A stretch of 19,281 nucleotides of DNA from Methanobacteriota archaeon (lineage in GTDB: Archaea > Thermoplasmatota > Poseidoniia > Poseidoniales > Poseidoniaceae): contig JAAZUV010000010.1 in assembly GCA_018623995.1 (NCBI GenBank), positions 1 to 19,281 of the forward strand, given 5' to 3'. Positions 1-6,868 of this stretch are shown in pieces. The translations under genes were made by a program, and so were the position numbers. The notes beneath the pieces are model-generated. The model searched no databases and was not told the origin of the DNA. It was given only the letters and a program-made list of their open reading frames with translations. Position 1 is the first letter of the stretch. Each line of letters starts with the position of its first letter.

Positions 1-78
1 CCTAAAGTCGTTGACAATAAGATGGTTGAGATCAAAACAGAACCAGTTGATGAGAAGGGTTCAGACGAAGAGAATTAG
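1..78 (+). CDS. C-terminal tail of an unidentified protein (partial)
   Basis: Frame 1 is open from the window edge to a TAG at 76-78. The 25 visible residues are hydrophilic and strongly acidic (PVDEKGSDEEN at the end), typical of a disordered C-terminal tail. No domain is visible, so no function is proposed; the body of the gene lies before the window. The same frame stays open after the TAG up to 337, but a TATA-like box and an ATG at 169 explain that stretch better as a separate gene. Confidence 0.5.
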   Translation, partial: PKVVDNKMVEIKTEPVDEKGSDEEN

Positions 79-137
79 CAAAGTGGTCAGGGAACGACCT
101 CGTATGTTCCACAGCCTCGCAGGCTTGTCAAGCTGAG

Positions 138-145
138 TATACTTG
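138..145 (+). promoter_or_regulatory. TATA-like box before the 56-residue membrane ORF
   Basis: The sequence TATACTTG lies 24-31 bases before the ATG at 169. This is the spacing expected for an archaeal TATA box with transcription starting at or close to the start codon (leaderless). It supports the ATG at 169 as a real start. The call is from sequence alone. Confidence 0.4.
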
Positions 146-168
146 AATACGAGGATCGAATCATTCCG

Positions 169-339
169 ATGCCACTCTTCTTTTCCTCAATCGGCCTCAT
201 GACTGGCTTTACAGTCATTTTTCCTCTGTTGGGAATCATCACACTTCCCGCTGCAGTTATGATTGTGGTTTCCATCATCAACGGTGACATCTCATTTATC
301 GACGAAGAAATGAATGCAATCATCATCGAAGAGGAGTGA
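169..339 (+). CDS. Small membrane protein, 56 residues, unknown function
   Basis: The ORF starts at ATG 169 and ends at TGA 337-339. It encodes about 40 hydrophobic residues, probably two short membrane segments (about 5-21 and 23-38) joined at a Pro-Leu-Leu-Gly turn, then an acidic tail ending EEE. It is too short for common ORF cut-offs. A TATA-like box at 138-145 and the sensible membrane-protein composition argue that it is real. It ends two bases before the convergent acyl-CoA dehydrogenase stop, which fits the tight packing here. No family was recognised. The alternative is that it is the C-terminus of the gene ending at 78, interrupted by a nonsense codon. Confidence 0.5.
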   Translation: MPLFFSSIGLMTGFTVIFPLLGIITLPAAVMIVVSIINGDISFIDEEMNAIIIEEE

Positions 340-341
340 CT

Positions 342-1538
342 TCATCGATTGATGGCTTCAGAATCCTTGGCAAGATCACGAGTGATGTTCTTCTGATGCG
401 ATTCGAGGGTCCCTCCACCGATTTCGAGGAGTTTTGAGTCACGCCACAATCGCTCAACATGGTATTCTGCCACATATCCGTAGCCACCCATTACTTGAAT
501 CGCAGCGTCTGCGATTTCCTTAGCAGCTGTTGTTGCAAACAGTTTGACACCGTCTGAATCAAGACGCTGGCCTGACTTGCCAAGTTGGATGTTGTTGGCT
601 GTGTCGTAAACATATGCACGCATGGCTCGGTACTTGGCCCAGGATTCTCCGATGTGACGTTGCATTTGTCCAAACGATCGAATCTGAACACCGAATGCTT
701 CTCGTTCTGAGGCATATTTGTTCATTTCATGAAGGCAGCGTCGAGCAATACCAACCGACATACCAGCAAGCGTGAGACGCTCAATTTCGAGGTTGCCCAT
801 CATGTGAAGCAATGAGCCTCCTTCCTCTCCAACAAGGTTTCCAGCGGGAACGACACAGTCGTCAAAGACCAGTTCTGCAGTGTTGGAGGCTCGCATCCCA
901 GTCTTATCGAAAATCTTCTGACCAACGTTGAATCCTGGCATGTCTTTCTCAACGAGGAATGTTGAGAGTTTGACACGTCCTTTCTCATCATATCCTGTTC
1001 GAGCATAGACCCAAACGATGTCCGCAGGTGTGCCTTGGTCATCGATGCAACCGTTGGTGATCCACATCTTTCGACCGTTGAGAACCCAGTCTCCATCGGC
1101 GTTCTTTTCCGCAGTTGTTGACAATCCAAGGACATCTGTACCTGCATCAGGTTCCGACATGGCCATGGCTCCAATCCATTCACCAGAGCATACTTTTGGT
1201 AGAATCCTGGTCTTTTGTTCCTCGGATCCATTGTACGCAAGATTGTTGACAAACAGCATCGAGTGTGCTAAGTAAGCAAGTGCAAACCCTGCATCTGAGT
1301 ACGAGAGTTCTTCATGTGCGATGGTTGCAGCAACAGCATCAAGTCCTGCTCCTCCGTATTCTTCTGGAACGGTGATTCCAAGAAGTCCAAGATCGCCAAG
1401 TTCTCGGAATAACTCAATGTTGAATTGTTCTTTTTTGTCGTACTCATGGGCTTGTGGTTCCACGAATTCTTGAACAAAGTCACGAATCATTTCTCGGAGC
1501 ATTTGATGCTCTTCGCTTGGATTGGCTAGGTCAATCAT
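342..1538 (-). CDS. Acyl-CoA dehydrogenase, isovaleryl-CoA dehydrogenase-like
   Basis: This flavoenzyme oxidises acyl-CoA to enoyl-CoA and passes electrons to an electron-transfer flavoprotein. The 398 residues match the family length. Visible signatures are the FAD-contact stretch MAMSEPDAGTDV, WITNG, the MRASNTAEL segment and a C-terminal GGYGY followed by RLWRDSK. In medium-chain enzymes the catalytic Glu sits in the C-terminal EGT motif; here that site reads EIGGGT, so the Glu is absent. A Glu is instead present in the LEIERLTLAG helix (about residue 253 from this start), the place used by isovaleryl-CoA and long-chain dehydrogenases. A leucine-degradation or branched-acyl substrate is therefore inferred. 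A TTG at 1550 would add four residues; ATG 1538 is preferred because GGTGAG lies just before it. The upstream minus-strand neighbour ends at 1586, so co-transcription is likely. Confidence 0.9.
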   Translation of the reverse strand: MIDLANPSEEHQMLREMIRDFVQEFVEPQAHEYDKKEQFNIELFRELGDLGLLGITVPEEYGGAGLDAVAATIAHEELSYSDAGFALAYLAHSMLFVNNLAYNGSEEQKTRILPKVCSGEWIGAMAMSEPDAGTDVLGLSTTAEKNADGDWVLNGRKMWITNGCIDDQGTPADIVWVYARTGYDEKGRVKLSTFLVEKDMPGFNVGQKIFDKTGMRASNTAELVFDDCVVPAGNLVGEEGGSLLHMMGNLEIERLTLAGMSVGIARRCLHEMNKYASEREAFGVQIRSFGQMQRHIGESWAKYRAMRAYVYDTANNIQLGKSGQRLDSDGVKLFATTAAKEIADAAIQVMGGYGYVAEYHVERLWRDSKLLEIGGGTLESHQKNITRDLAKDSEAINR

Positions 1539-1547
1539 GGTCTCACC

Positions 1548-1565
1548 CAACCCTCCGCAGGGTTG
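1548..1565 (-). promoter_or_regulatory. Hairpin enclosing a GGAGG in the acyl-CoA dehydrogenase leader
   Basis: Read on the minus strand, CAACCCT and AGGGTTG form a perfect 7-bp stem around a GCGG loop, ending 9 bases before the ATG at 1538. The 3' arm together with the loop holds a GGAGG Shine-Dalgarno-like core, so the stem could hide or present a ribosome site. It could also be a chance structure or the remnant of a processing site for the upstream gene. Confidence 0.35.
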
Positions 1566-1585
1566 TCCCTTTTTGACGGTTGGTC

Positions 1586-1987
1586 TTAGGTGCGAGGAAC
1601 TCGTATGCTTCTTTTGGTTCGCTCGTGGCCTACGGGCGGTCGTCCACGCGTTTGGGGAGGGGCACGGGAGGATCGCTTGACTCTCCTCACTTTTCGAGTA
1701 CTGAGTGGAATTTTGCGAGCACGTTGCCCAACATGTCGCATTGGTGATTGTTCAATGACCTGCTTTGGTGTTTCAAGTCCGATGTCTGCGAGCAAGTTCG
1801 AAGCTGCAGATTTGTGTGTCTTCCCATTTCGTGCATCCTCAACAATCCTCGATGCGAGTGCAGAGAACGATGCGTCTTGAATGGGCTGATGCTGAACCTT
1901 TTCTCGTTCCTCTCGTAGGTGTTCGGCCATCAGTGCTCGGAGCATTGCTCCATTCAGTGCGTCCTGCTTTCGCTCAATCATATGCAT
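1586..1987 (-). CDS. Basic protein of unknown function; start uncertain
   Basis: From ATG 1987 this encodes 133 residues: a helical, charged first part (ERKQDALNGAMLRALMAEHL and onward), then a strongly basic Arg/Lys/Pro-rich tail of about 45 residues that could bind nucleic acid. No named family was recognised. The same frame is open upstream and reads like protein (a Cys-x5-Cys segment, then EETKFGLDG) back to ATG 2068, which overlaps the end of the zinc-ribbon gene, except for one TAG at 2045-2047. The annotated start may therefore be only the part of the gene after a nonsense codon or sequencing error. It lies between a zinc-ribbon gene and the acyl-CoA dehydrogenase on the same strand, probably one transcript. 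Plus-strand ORFs across this stretch have no recognisable content. Confidence 0.55.
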   Translation of the reverse strand: MHMIERKQDALNGAMLRALMAEHLREEREKVQHQPIQDASFSALASRIVEDARNGKTHKSAASNLLADIGLETPKQVIEQSPMRHVGQRARKIPLSTRKVRRVKRSSRAPPQTRGRPPVGHERTKRSIRVPRT

Positions 1988-2057
1988 CCCATCCAGCCCG
2001 AATTTCGTCTCTTCACATATGAAGATTCGGCCACAGATGGCCTTCTATGTACGGATT

Positions 2058-2240
2058 TTATTCCTCATGATCATCGAGCCGAGCCTCGAGAAAGGCATTG
2101 AAGTCTTCCTCTGTTTCAAACTCAATCACAATCGGAGAGATGGTTTCGCAATCTTGGCATTGATATTGTTGTCCTGTCATGAACCCCATGTAGGGGTAGA
2201 TGCGGATGCTCAGGCACGTTGAACACGCCATGAATGCCAT
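2058..2240 (-). CDS. Small zinc-ribbon protein, 60 residues
   Basis: Two CxxC pairs (CSTC at residues 6-9, CQDC at 28-31) spaced like a rubredoxin-type zinc ribbon are followed by an acidic C-terminus rich in Glu and Asp. Such miniproteins in archaea bind Zn and often act in protein or nucleic-acid contacts, but no specific role can be assigned. ATG 2240 is used; ATG 2231 (residue 4) is equally possible. A GATAAAC TATA-like element lies 21-27 bases upstream in the divergent gap, supporting leaderless transcription. The gene heads a likely minus-strand operon with the basic protein and the acyl-CoA dehydrogenase. Confidence 0.65.
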   Translation of the reverse strand: MAFMACSTCLSIRIYPYMGFMTGQQYQCQDCETISPIVIEFETEEDFNAFLEARLDDHEE

Positions 2241-2257
2241 GGGTTAACGTACACGCC

Positions 2258-2272
2258 GAGGTTTATCACCTC
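2258..2272. repeat. Short inverted repeat in a divergent promoter gap
   Basis: GAGGT and ACCTC are perfect 5-bp arms around TTATC. On the minus strand the centre overlaps the TATA-like GATAAAC of the zinc-ribbon gene, so it could be an operator. The arms are short and could arise by chance. Confidence 0.2.
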
Positions 2273-2300
2273 TCGTTAGGAATCAACAACCAAACATCTC

Positions 2301-2306
2301 TATTAG
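2301..2306 (+). promoter_or_regulatory. TATA-like element before the hydroxylase gene
   Basis: TATTAG lies 22-27 bases before ATG 2328, the right place for a leaderless archaeal promoter. The match to a consensus TATA box is weak. Confidence 0.25.
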
Positions 2307-2327
2307 TCGCTGGTCGAGTGGTCGGAT

Positions 2328-3320
2328 ATGGAAGAGACGATTGGCTTCAAGGCTCGTCTAGTCTCCATGATTCTTCGTTTGATGACCTTGACGTTGATCG
2401 CCGTTGCATTGTACATCTCCGTCGAAGGTATCTTCGTTGTCTTGTTGCTTTTTGTCCTCGTCGTACCTTTTGAGAAACTCTTTCCTCGGCACAAAGGTCA
2501 GAAGATTCGCAGACCCCATCTCGATACGGACATTGGCTATGCTCTTGCGTCCCCTCTGCTGGGTTTGCTCACTGGGTTTGTTGCTATTGTCGTAGGAATC
2601 CTCAGTCTTGCTTGGATTCCTGGTTTATTGATTCGACCGTATATTGAACAAATTCCTGAGGAATACATGCCTATGATAGGGATTCTCTTGTTCGATATGC
2701 TCGTGTATTGGACGCATCGATTCTATCATGAAATTCCTGTTCTTTGGAAATTCCATGCCATTCATCATTCAACAGAGCATCTAGATTGGGCGAGTGGATT
2801 CCGAGGGCACCCATTGGATGGCACCATTCTTGCACCAGCGTTTGTGTTTTTGGTGTCGGCTGGATTTTCGTTTGAATTGACTGGGGCACTTGCAGCGGCT
2901 CAGTTGATTCTGGGGCTCTTTTTGCATGCAAACGTACGCTGGAGATTGAAATGGTTGCATCGCCTCATCATTACACCAGAATTTCATCACTGGCACCACA
3001 CAAACGAACGAGATGCGATTTGGACCAATTACTCGACCTTTCTCCCTATTTGGGATCAGTTGTTTGGAACGTATTTCATGCCGAAGAGCAGAAGACCACA
3101 AACGTATGGTGTCAATGAAGAAATCCCGGTAGGTATCTTGAGACAATTACGTTATCCATTACGAACGTGGAAGAACCCTTTGTGGTATGTCTTGCATCCA
3201 TTCCAAAGCATCAAGCGTACGTTCAAATTTGCTTGGCAGATTTTGAAAGCCATGCGGAAATCAATGTTTAGGAAACGAGGTTCGAAGCCGTGGGATGTCT
3301 ATCCGAACAACCCGCTCTAG
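2328..3320 (+). CDS. Membrane fatty acid hydroxylase / sterol desaturase family protein
   Basis: The 330-residue protein has hydrophobic segments at about 13-48, 68-105, 112-127 and 168-200, and the His clusters of the di-iron membrane hydroxylase superfamily: HRFYH (130-134), HAIHH (143-147), H161, H200, H211 and HHWHH (220-224). These ligands bind two irons in enzymes that hydroxylate or desaturate sterols, fatty acids, alkylglycerols or carotenoids. The order and spacing fit the FA_hydroxylase domain. The C-terminus is basic and would face the cytoplasm. The substrate cannot be read from sequence; a lipid or isoprenoid is inferred. It is divergent from the zinc-ribbon gene, and its stop codon overlaps that of the convergent photolyase gene (shared CTAG). 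Confidence 0.85.
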   Translation: MEETIGFKARLVSMILRLMTLTLIAVALYISVEGIFVVLLLFVLVVPFEKLFPRHKGQKIRRPHLDTDIGYALASPLLGLLTGFVAIVVGILSLAWIPGLLIRPYIEQIPEEYMPMIGILLFDMLVYWTHRFYHEIPVLWKFHAIHHSTEHLDWASGFRGHPLDGTILAPAFVFLVSAGFSFELTGALAAAQLILGLFLHANVRWRLKWLHRLIITPEFHHWHHTNERDAIWTNYSTFLPIWDQLFGTYFMPKSRRPQTYGVNEEIPVGILRQLRYPLRTWKNPLWYVLHPFQSIKRTFKFAWQILKAMRKSMFRKRGSKPWDVYPNNPL

Positions 3321-5590
3321 AACAGTGTTGTTTGCATCGAAATGGGCTCCTGCTTCTTTGAATAATGAAGTTTCCAAATCAACTCAAGTGCTGCTTTTTC
3401 TGCCGATTTTATTGCCGCTTCTACAGTCCCGATTGGCTTTGCCCACGCATCACCTGCGAACGTGATTCGATCCTCATCGAGGTGATGAGGCTGGCTCACC
3501 GGTCGAGAGAACCTCCAACGATGTGCATGGGACGCAGCCGTTTCCAGCCACTCTTGACTTACAGATTGAAGCTCTTGACGAATCAATTCAGTTACCTCAT
3601 CTCTCGATTTCTCAAGGTGTTCTTTGCTCCATTCATTTACCATCTGAACGATGGCAACATTGGATTCTGAAACGTCAATTCCTCTTCGCAATAATTCTAT
3701 AGAATCAGACTTATAATCCAGTAATTCAGAAGGAACTGAACTCGTTCCTGTGCAAATCAATGTCCAATTGGAGATGTAAGGGTGCTCTTCCCAATCAGCC
3801 GGTGCACGGTCCGGCATAAGTGCGTGCAACTGTGGAATTGGGCAGGTCAGAAGGACAGCTTCTGCTTCCCATGTGAATCCTTTCTCATCTTCGAGGAGAA
3901 CATACTCTGGATGTGGTTGAATCGAGGTAAGTCGTGTATCGCAACGAACATCGGTCCCCTCGAGCATTTCGTTGATGGAAAGGTCGGCGTAGATTTCTCC
4001 ACCGAGCGCATCACATCCATGATTGTACGCTCCAGATTCACGCCGCTTCGTTGATGACCGCCCTCCGGGGATGGTTCCTTTGTCGAGAACGAGGACGTCG
4101 TAGCCGTAGTTGGTGAGAATCTGTGCTGCACGTGCCCCAGCAACCCCTGCACCAACGATGATGAATGGTCGTTCTTGTTTGTAGGCGAGCCGTGTGACGT
4201 GGCGTTCGTATGCATCCATGTCAAGCCGTGATTGGTGTGTTTCCAACTCCCGTTTCCGTACCACGCCCATGACAGGTAGAGGTGGAAGGAAAGCTCGGTC
4301 GAACAGACCATGGCACCAATGAATCCCTGCGATTGAAGATGGATCTCTCCCATCAAGTGCAAACTTGTCGTTCAAATGTTGACCCATTCGAAGAGACTCT
4401 TCGACCGTAGGGGTCCAATGCGGTGTCGCCTTGCCCCATGTCATTCGTAGGTTGTTGTGCAATTCTCCGTGTCTGTAGAGTGACGTTTGGCATAAATTCC
4501 AAAGATGGTTCGGAGACTTACCAATTTCAAAAGCATCCTCGGAAAGGAGCGTTGTACGCACATCATCTGCCGTGTCTTGCCACGATTCAAGGGCCCAGTT
4601 TGGTAGATTGTGTGGCCCATACGGTTCTTCCTTCGAATAGACATGATGCCATGCATGCTCACGGAAAATGAGCAGTTCATCAAGAAACTTCTCTGCGGCT
4701 TTCGTGCCTACTTCGTGTGCTTCTCGTACAATTTTCGTCACTGAAATCATCCCGTAGTGGATGGCCATTGAAAGTCGTGAGACGCCATCGGGATCGGCAG
4801 CGTTGTTCCTTCTTCGGGCATAGCCTGAAAGTCGATTCGTGAGGAAATCGTTCCATCTCGCTAATGCAGCACGCTCTCCTCCACGCTGTTTCCAAACGGG
4901 ATGAACCGCCATGTCGATGTTGCAGGATTGGAGTAACCGCAGCCGTTTGTCTAGGTTGGTCAAATCGGATATCTCGACCGGCTCGAATGGCAACTCACCC
5001 GCCCAGGAGAAGGATTGCTTGACTTTTGGTTGCGGCCAAGGTACGCCTACACGTCGCTTCCTGAGTTTCTTGGTTGCATCACGGTAGCGGAACGGTCTGT
5101 CCATCGACTTCCCAAAAACAGGAAGAGGTACCACACAATGGCAGTCAATTTCCAAAACAGGACAACGTGCGATATCAGCAATGCTTTGAACCCAGTTTTT
5201 CCAAGGAGGCAGTGGGAACAAATCTGTGATGATCAGACTCGCTTGAGAAGCGAACGTTTTCATGACCGATGGCCGGTGACCTTCCCTTGCAACATGCAGG
5301 ACGAAGTCAATGCCAATCTGCTTGCAGCCGTGGTGCAAATCAACAGCGGCATCGAGGAGTATGTTGTGATGGCGAGCGTTTGCATGTGGATAACGATCAT
5401 CGATGCCTTGGTACACAAGCAAAGGTCGTGCGTATCGATCTGCAAGAATTCGACCTGCATCAAGGGCGGGATTCTCATGGGTTCGCAGAGATGACTTCAG
5501 CCAAACGATGACTGGGCCCTCGCCTTGTGGTTCCTGAATCGAGTTGGCCAAGCGACATCTTTCTGCGAGATGCTCTGGCAAATCGAACAT
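3317..5590 (-). CDS. Class II-like DNA photolyase fused to a FAD-dependent amine oxidase-like domain
   Basis: A 757-residue, two-part flavoprotein. Residues 25 to about 465 match class II CPD photolyase: an N-terminal alpha/beta antenna domain, the FLDELLIFRE helix (302-311), LWNLCQ (363-368), GELHNNLRMTWGK (375-387) and DGRDP followed by GIHWCHGLFDR (413-431). Trp364, Trp385 and Trp392 have the 21 and 7 spacing of the electron-transfer triad in archaeal class II photolyase, so light-driven reduction looks intact. Residues 475 to about 745 form a second FAD/NAD(P) Rossmann module: VGAGVAGARAAQ (479-490), GGRSS (509-513) and a C-terminal ITFAGDAW (709-716), as in renalase and flavin amine oxidases. 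The join is in one frame with no stop. Cyclobutane-dimer repair is expected; the job of the second half is unknown. A TATA box sits 22-30 bases before the ATG. Confidence 0.88.
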   Translation of the reverse strand: MFDLPEHLAERCRLANSIQEPQGEGPVIVWLKSSLRTHENPALDAGRILADRYARPLLVYQGIDDRYPHANARHHNILLDAAVDLHHGCKQIGIDFVLHVAREGHRPSVMKTFASQASLIITDLFPLPPWKNWVQSIADIARCPVLEIDCHCVVPLPVFGKSMDRPFRYRDATKKLRKRRVGVPWPQPKVKQSFSWAGELPFEPVEISDLTNLDKRLRLLQSCNIDMAVHPVWKQRGGERAALARWNDFLTNRLSGYARRRNNAADPDGVSRLSMAIHYGMISVTKIVREAHEVGTKAAEKFLDELLIFREHAWHHVYSKEEPYGPHNLPNWALESWQDTADDVRTTLLSEDAFEIGKSPNHLWNLCQTSLYRHGELHNNLRMTWGKATPHWTPTVEESLRMGQHLNDKFALDGRDPSSIAGIHWCHGLFDRAFLPPLPVMGVVRKRELETHQSRLDMDAYERHVTRLAYKQERPFIIVGAGVAGARAAQILTNYGYDVLVLDKGTIPGGRSSTKRRESGAYNHGCDALGGEIYADLSINEMLEGTDVRCDTRLTSIQPHPEYVLLEDEKGFTWEAEAVLLTCPIPQLHALMPDRAPADWEEHPYISNWTLICTGTSSVPSELLDYKSDSIELLRRGIDVSESNVAIVQMVNEWSKEHLEKSRDEVTELIRQELQSVSQEWLETAASHAHRWRFSRPVSQPHHLDEDRITFAGDAWAKPIGTVEAAIKSAEKAALELIWKLHYSKKQEPISMQTTLF

Positions 5591-5611
5591 ACCGCGAACT
5601 ACCTGCGTTGG

Positions 5612-5620
5612 TAAATATAC
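5612..5620 (-). promoter_or_regulatory. TATA box for the photolyase fusion gene
   Basis: On the minus strand TATATTTAC lies 22-30 bases before ATG 5590, a close match to the archaeal TATA consensus at leaderless spacing. Being nearly symmetric in A/T, it could also serve the divergent SDR gene with a leader of about 30 bases. Confidence 0.5.
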
Positions 5621-5675
5621 TCCTGTTTGAAGACAAACTCAAAACGATGATTAAACGCCTTGACTTCAAAGAATC

Positions 5676-6419
5676 ATGGGCAAGATGACCTATCTCGTAA
5701 CCGGTGCATCCAAGGGTATTGGCCGTGCAATCGCTCGTTCACTCGCAAACGATGGATATCAGGTGATTCTTCTGGCTCGAGCATCCGATGAGCTCGATTC
5801 TGCCTGCATGGAGATTCAATCCGACTCCCCATCCTCGTTTTCGATTGCATGCGATCTTGCTCAACCAGAATCCATCGATGTCGCTGTTGAGTCTCTACAA
5901 GATTTAGACGCTATTGATGGTATTGTCCACAATGCTGGCACGATTGCCCCCATTCAATCGATGTTCGATGCTGACGCTGCAATGTGGGAGCGGAACATCT
6001 ACGTCAATGTGACAGGAGTTCAGAGGCTGACTAGAGGTCTCTACTCAAAGATGAAAGCATCCGATCATTGTCGCGTCACAACAATTTCGAGTGGAGCAGC
6101 GTTGCGTCCACTTCATTCCTGGTCTGCATATTGCATTTCGAAGGCAGGGCTCGACATGTGGTCACGATGCCTCGCAGAAGAAGGGGCGAAAGATGGCATC
6201 ACATCCATCGCCATCGCACCCGGTATCGTCAACACCGACATGCAACTCGAGATTCGATCTTCAAGTTCTGAAGACTTTCCTTTGGTCGATTCGTTCATTG
6301 GTTACCATCGAGATGGCGACCTAACACGTCCTGACGATGTCGCAGCGAAACTCCACAAGCTCATCACTGCCCATTCGATGGAACAATCGGGACAACGATT
6401 CGATGTCAGAGAACTCTAG
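5676..6419 (+). CDS. Classical short-chain dehydrogenase/reductase, sepiapterin reductase-like
   Basis: The 247-residue protein is an NAD(P)(H)-dependent oxidoreductase. It shows the cofactor loop TGASKGIG (9-16), NAG (86-88), Asn111, catalytic Ser138/139, Tyr152 and Lys156 (YCISK), and a PG turn (182-183) followed by a NTDMQ segment. The PG-to-TDMQ region and overall length resemble the sepiapterin reductase/benzil reductase branch of the SDR family, but the substrate is not determined. ATG 5676 is used; ATG 5685 would remove three residues. A TTAAAC element lies 20-25 bases upstream and a stronger TATA at 5613-5620. It shares a short divergent promoter region with the photolyase fusion, which may mean shared control. 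Confidence 0.85.
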   Translation: MGKMTYLVTGASKGIGRAIARSLANDGYQVILLARASDELDSACMEIQSDSPSSFSIACDLAQPESIDVAVESLQDLDAIDGIVHNAGTIAPIQSMFDADAAMWERNIYVNVTGVQRLTRGLYSKMKASDHCRVTTISSGAALRPLHSWSAYCISKAGLDMWSRCLAEEGAKDGITSIAIAPGIVNTDMQLEIRSSSSEDFPLVDSFIGYHRDGDLTRPDDVAAKLHKLITAHSMEQSGQRFDVREL

Positions 6420-6444
6420 CATTCGAGCGTAGCCAACCGAACTG

Positions 6445-6450
6445 TCATAA
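6445..6450 (+). promoter_or_regulatory. Weak TATA-like element before aIF5A
   Basis: TCATAA lies 23-28 bases before ATG 6473, in the 53-base gap after the SDR gene. The position suits a leaderless transcript; the sequence match is poor. Confidence 0.25.
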
Positions 6451-6472
6451 GCCACCACCACGGCGTAGGTTC

Positions 6473-6868
6473 ATGCCAGGAACCGACCGTGTTGAAATCC
6501 GAACCCTCAAAGTTGGACGATTTTGTGTTGTAGATGATGAAGCCTACAAGATTTTGAGCATCTCGAAATCCAAGCCAGGTAAGCACGGTTCTGCCAAGGC
6601 TCGTCTCTCTCTTGAAAGCATCTTCACCGGAAAGAAAATCTCGCACGTAGGAACGGTTACCGATTCGATCAGCGTTCCAATGATTGAGAAAGGAACCGCA
6701 ACTGTAACGCACATCGAAGGCAACGAAGTTCACGCTATGAACGACCGAGATTACTCGATGATGATCCTACCAATGCCAGATTCTGAAAGCGAAATGAACA
6801 TCGACGCTGGTCAAAAGATCATGTGGCAAGAGGCGTTAGGCCGCTACATCATCATTCGAGATCATTGA
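6473..6868 (+). CDS. Translation factor aIF5A
   Basis: The 131-residue protein is the archaeal homologue of eIF5A/EF-P, which binds the ribosome and relieves stalling at proline-rich and other slow peptide bonds. The hallmark loop SKPGKHGSAKAR (33-44) is present; Lys37 is the residue expected to become hypusine or deoxyhypusine. An N-terminal SH3-like barrel and a C-terminal OB-fold (about 70-131) fill the usual length. The gene converges on the extended SDR gene, with stops overlapping by seven bases. Presence of this factor, with hypusine-loop context rather than the bacterial EF-P loop, is firm evidence for an archaeal host. Confidence 0.95.
   Translation: MPGTDRVEIRTLKVGRFCVVDDEAYKILSISKSKPGKHGSAKARLSLESIFTGKKISHVGTVTDSISVPMIEKGTATVTHIEGNEVHAMNDRDYSMMILPMPDSESEMNIDAGQKIMWQEALGRYIIIRDH

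Noticed and set aside
1..339. One long gene read through the TAG at 76-78
   Set aside because: A TATA-like box at the right distance before ATG 169 and the acidic, tail-like residues before the TAG favour two genes; kept only as an alternative.
1590..2022. Plus-strand ORFs opposite the basic protein
   Set aside because: No domain, no plausible start signal, and composition consistent with being the complement of an Arg-rich minus-strand gene.
76..2047. TAG as a sense codon (pyrrolysine or other recoding) because two TAGs lie within open frames
   Set aside because: TAG is the normal terminal stop of the hydroxylase (3318-3320), photolyase (3317-3319) and SDR (6417-6419) genes, and no pyrrolysine genes are in view.
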